NCBI GenBank assembly: GCA_905198825.1
Contig: CAJKEF010000088.1
Span: 1-5,723 of the forward strand
Reading direction: 5' to 3'
Source of the DNA: an uncultured Collinsella sp.
GTDB lineage: Bacteria; Actinomycetota; Coriobacteriia; Coriobacteriales; Coriobacteriaceae
DNA length: 5,723 bases
The notes under the pieces were generated by a model. That model saw only the letters and a list, made by a program, of their open reading frames with translations, searched no databases and was not told where the DNA came from. Both the position numbers and the translations under genes were made by a program. Shown here piece after piece: positions 4,008 through 5,723 of this stretch (position 1 is the first letter of the stretch; every line of letters starts with the position of its first letter).

Positions 4008-5723
4008 ATGAGAATCGATAAGCTAGCAATGACGTCGCGCGAGGCGCTGCAGACCGCCATGAGCACGGCTGCCGACGCGCAGGCCGGCGCGGTGGAGCCG
4101 ATTCACCTGCTGTCCGCCCTGCTCGGTGCCGGCGAGCGCAATATCTCCGTGATCATCGAGCGCATCGGTGCCGACCCGGCTCAGCTTGCACGCTCCACGC
4201 AGGATGCCATTGACCACGCGCCCAAGGTTTCCGGCGAGGGTCAGCAGATGGGTCTTTCCAACGAGCTCGTCCGCGTTATCGAGAAGGCCGAGAAGAAGGC
4301 CACCAAGATGGGCGACAGCTTTGTGGTGACTGAACATTTGCTGATGGCGCTTGCCGAGGACAAGGGCGAGGCCGGTCGTGTACTGCGCGACGCCGGCGTC
4401 ACCAAGGAGCGCATCGAGCAGGTCTACGAGGAGCTGCGCGGCGATGACCGCGTGACGTCTGCCGAGGACAAGACCCAGTTTGAGGCGCTGGAGCAGTACG
4501 GTCGCAATATCTGCGACCTTGCCCGCGCCGGCAAGCTTGACCCGGTCATCGGCCGTACCGATGAGATCCGTCGTACCATTCAGGTCCTGTCCCGCCGCAC
4601 CAAGAACAACCCCGTGCTCATCGGCGAGCCGGGCGTCGGCAAAACTGCTATCGTCGAGGGCATCGCCCAGCGTATCGTGGCCGGCGACGTGCCGAGTACG
4701 CTGCGCGACCGCGACCTTATCGAGCTCGACATGAGCGCGCTGGTCGCCGGCGCTAAGTACCGCGGCGAGTTCGAGGACCGCTTGAAGGCCGTACTCAAAG
4801 AAGTGCAAAAATCCGAGGGCAAGGTCATCCTGTTCATCGATGAGCTCCACACCATCGTGGGTGCGGGTGCTACCGAGGGCTCCATGGACGCCGGCAACAT
4901 TCTCAAGCCGGCGCTCGCCCGTGGCGACCTGCATGCAATCGGCGCGACCACGCTCGACGAATACCGCAAGTACATCGAGAAGGACGCGGCACTCGCCCGT
5001 CGTTTCCAGACCGTGATGGTCAGTGAGCCTACCGTCGAGGACACCATCTCGATCCTGCGTGGCCTCAAGGAGAAGTACGAGATCTTCCACGGCGTGCACA
5101 TCACCGATAGCGCGCTCGTGGCCGCCGCCGACCTCTCCGATCGCTATATCGCCGACCGCTTCCTGCCCGACAAGGCCATCGACCTGGTCGATGAGGCCGC
5201 AAGCCGCCTGCGCATGGAGCTCGACAGCATGCCGGTCGAGATTGACGCCACCACGCGTCAGCTCACCCAGCTGCAGATCGAGGAACAGGCGCTCATGAAG
5301 GAGACCGATGACGCCTCTAAGGAGCGTCTGGAGGCCCTGCGCCAAGAGATCGCCGAGGTCCAGGAAAAGCTCAACGTGCAAAAGGCCGGCTGGCTCAACC
5401 AGAAGAACGCCATCGACCACGTGCAGGAGCTCAAGGGCCAGCTCGACGAGGCCAGGAGCGAAGAGGAGCGCGCAACGCGCAATGGCGATCTGGGCCGTGC
5501 GTCCGAGTTGCGCTATTCCGTGATTCCGGGTCTGCAGCAGCAGATTCAGGATTCCGAGGCTGCGCTCGAGGCACAAAAGCAGCAGGACGGCGAGGGCCTC
5601 AACGAGCAGGTGACCTCCGATGAGATCGCCGAGGTCGTGAGCGCCTGGACCGGCGTGCCCGTGTCCAAGATGATGCAGGGCGAGCTCGACAAGCTCAAGG
5701 GCTTGGAGGGCGAGCTGCATAAG
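4008..5723 (+). CDS. clpB: ATP-dependent protein disaggregase ClpB (3' end outside window)
   Basis: ATG 4008 follows GAGGTGAT (3997-4004), a strong match to the 16S rRNA 3' end. The frame stays open for 572 codons to the window end, about two thirds of a usual ~860-residue ClpB. In order: N-terminal Clp repeat domain (about 1-145); first AAA+ domain with Walker A GEPGVGKT (206-213, K212), pore-loop Y251 in KYRGEF, Walker B ILFIDE (E279), sensor region GATT (T315) and arginine fingers R331/R332; coiled-coil middle domain (about 400-525); and the beginning of the second AAA+ domain with the EVVSAWTGVPVSK motif. These numbers coincide with E. coli ClpB. The full-length middle domain separates it from ClpC and ClpA. 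ClpB works in the cytoplasm with DnaK/DnaJ/GrpE, threading aggregated proteins through its hexameric ring. The second Walker A lies beyond the window. No HspR or CIRCE operator is visible upstream, although heat induction is expected for the family. Confidence 0.97.
   Translation, partial: MRIDKLAMTSREALQTAMSTAADAQAGAVEPIHLLSALLGAGERNISVIIERIGADPAQLARSTQDAIDHAPKVSGEGQQMGLSNELVRVIEKAEKKATKMGDSFVVTEHLLMALAEDKGEAGRVLRDAGVTKERIEQVYEELRGDDRVTSAEDKTQFEALEQYGRNICDLARAGKLDPVIGRTDEIRRTIQVLSRRTKNNPVLIGEPGVGKTAIVEGIAQRIVAGDVPSTLRDRDLIELDMSALVAGAKYRGEFEDRLKAVLKEVQKSEGKVILFIDELHTIVGAGATEGSMDAGNILKPALARGDLHAIGATTLDEYRKYIEKDAALARRFQTVMVSEPTVEDTISILRGLKEKYEIFHGVHITDSALVAAADLSDRYIADRFLPDKAIDLVDEAASRLRMELDSMPVEIDATTRQLTQLQIEEQALMKETDDASKERLEALRQEIAEVQEKLNVQKAGWLNQKNAIDHVQELKGQLDEARSEEERATRNGDLGRASELRYSVIPGLQQQIQDSEAALEAQKQQDGEGLNEQVTSDEIAEVVSAWTGVPVSKMMQGELDKLKGLEGELHK

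Noticed and set aside
4023..5720. Very long minus-strand open frame (565 codons) opposite clpB
   Set aside because: It is the antisense shadow of clpB. G/C-ending codons on the plus strand remove stops on this frame, the predicted protein is a low-complexity Leu/Ala/Gly/His/Asp mixture, and the plus strand encodes all ClpB NBD1 motifs at the expected residues.

Overview
The window looks like chromosomal DNA of a high-GC actinobacterium of the class Coriobacteriia, most probably Collinsella or a close relative. This rests on the strongly G/C-ending codons of the two outer genes and on short palindromic intergenic repeats of the kind I associate with that group. It is a recognition-based guess, not a computed placement.

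Layout. (1) Bases 1-1803, plus strand: the last 600 codons of an aconitase-superfamily hydratase whose first ~160-180 residues lie outside the window. (2) Bases 1804-2065: a non-coding gap with a strong 15-bp stem, a weaker terminator-like hairpin and a 35-bp palindrome. (3) Bases 2066-2734, minus strand, and 2969-3640, plus strand: a divergent pair of genes of unknown function. Each encodes a ~222-residue protein with one N-terminal membrane segment and a cysteine-containing domain predicted to lie outside the membrane. (4) Bases 3641-4007: a non-coding gap with a third 35-bp palindrome, two tandem 55-bp inverted-repeat units, an AT-rich inverted repeat and a GC hairpin just before a ribosome binding site. 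(5) Bases 4008-5723, plus strand: the first 572 codons of the disaggregase ClpB, open at the right edge.

The outer genes are conserved: a metabolic Fe-S hydratase and a heat-shock chaperone. Nothing in the sequence ties them to each other. The accessory part is the middle (about 1.9-3.85 kb). Three copies of one 35-bp palindrome, alternating in orientation, separate and bracket the two unknown membrane-protein genes. The gene at 2066-2734 is also flanked, outside its palindromes, by a 13-bp direct repeat, which gives a transposon-like outline without a transposase. I see no complete new system here. The points most worth checking are the bracketed unknown genes, the tandem 55-bp structured repeats and the unusual leader of clpB.
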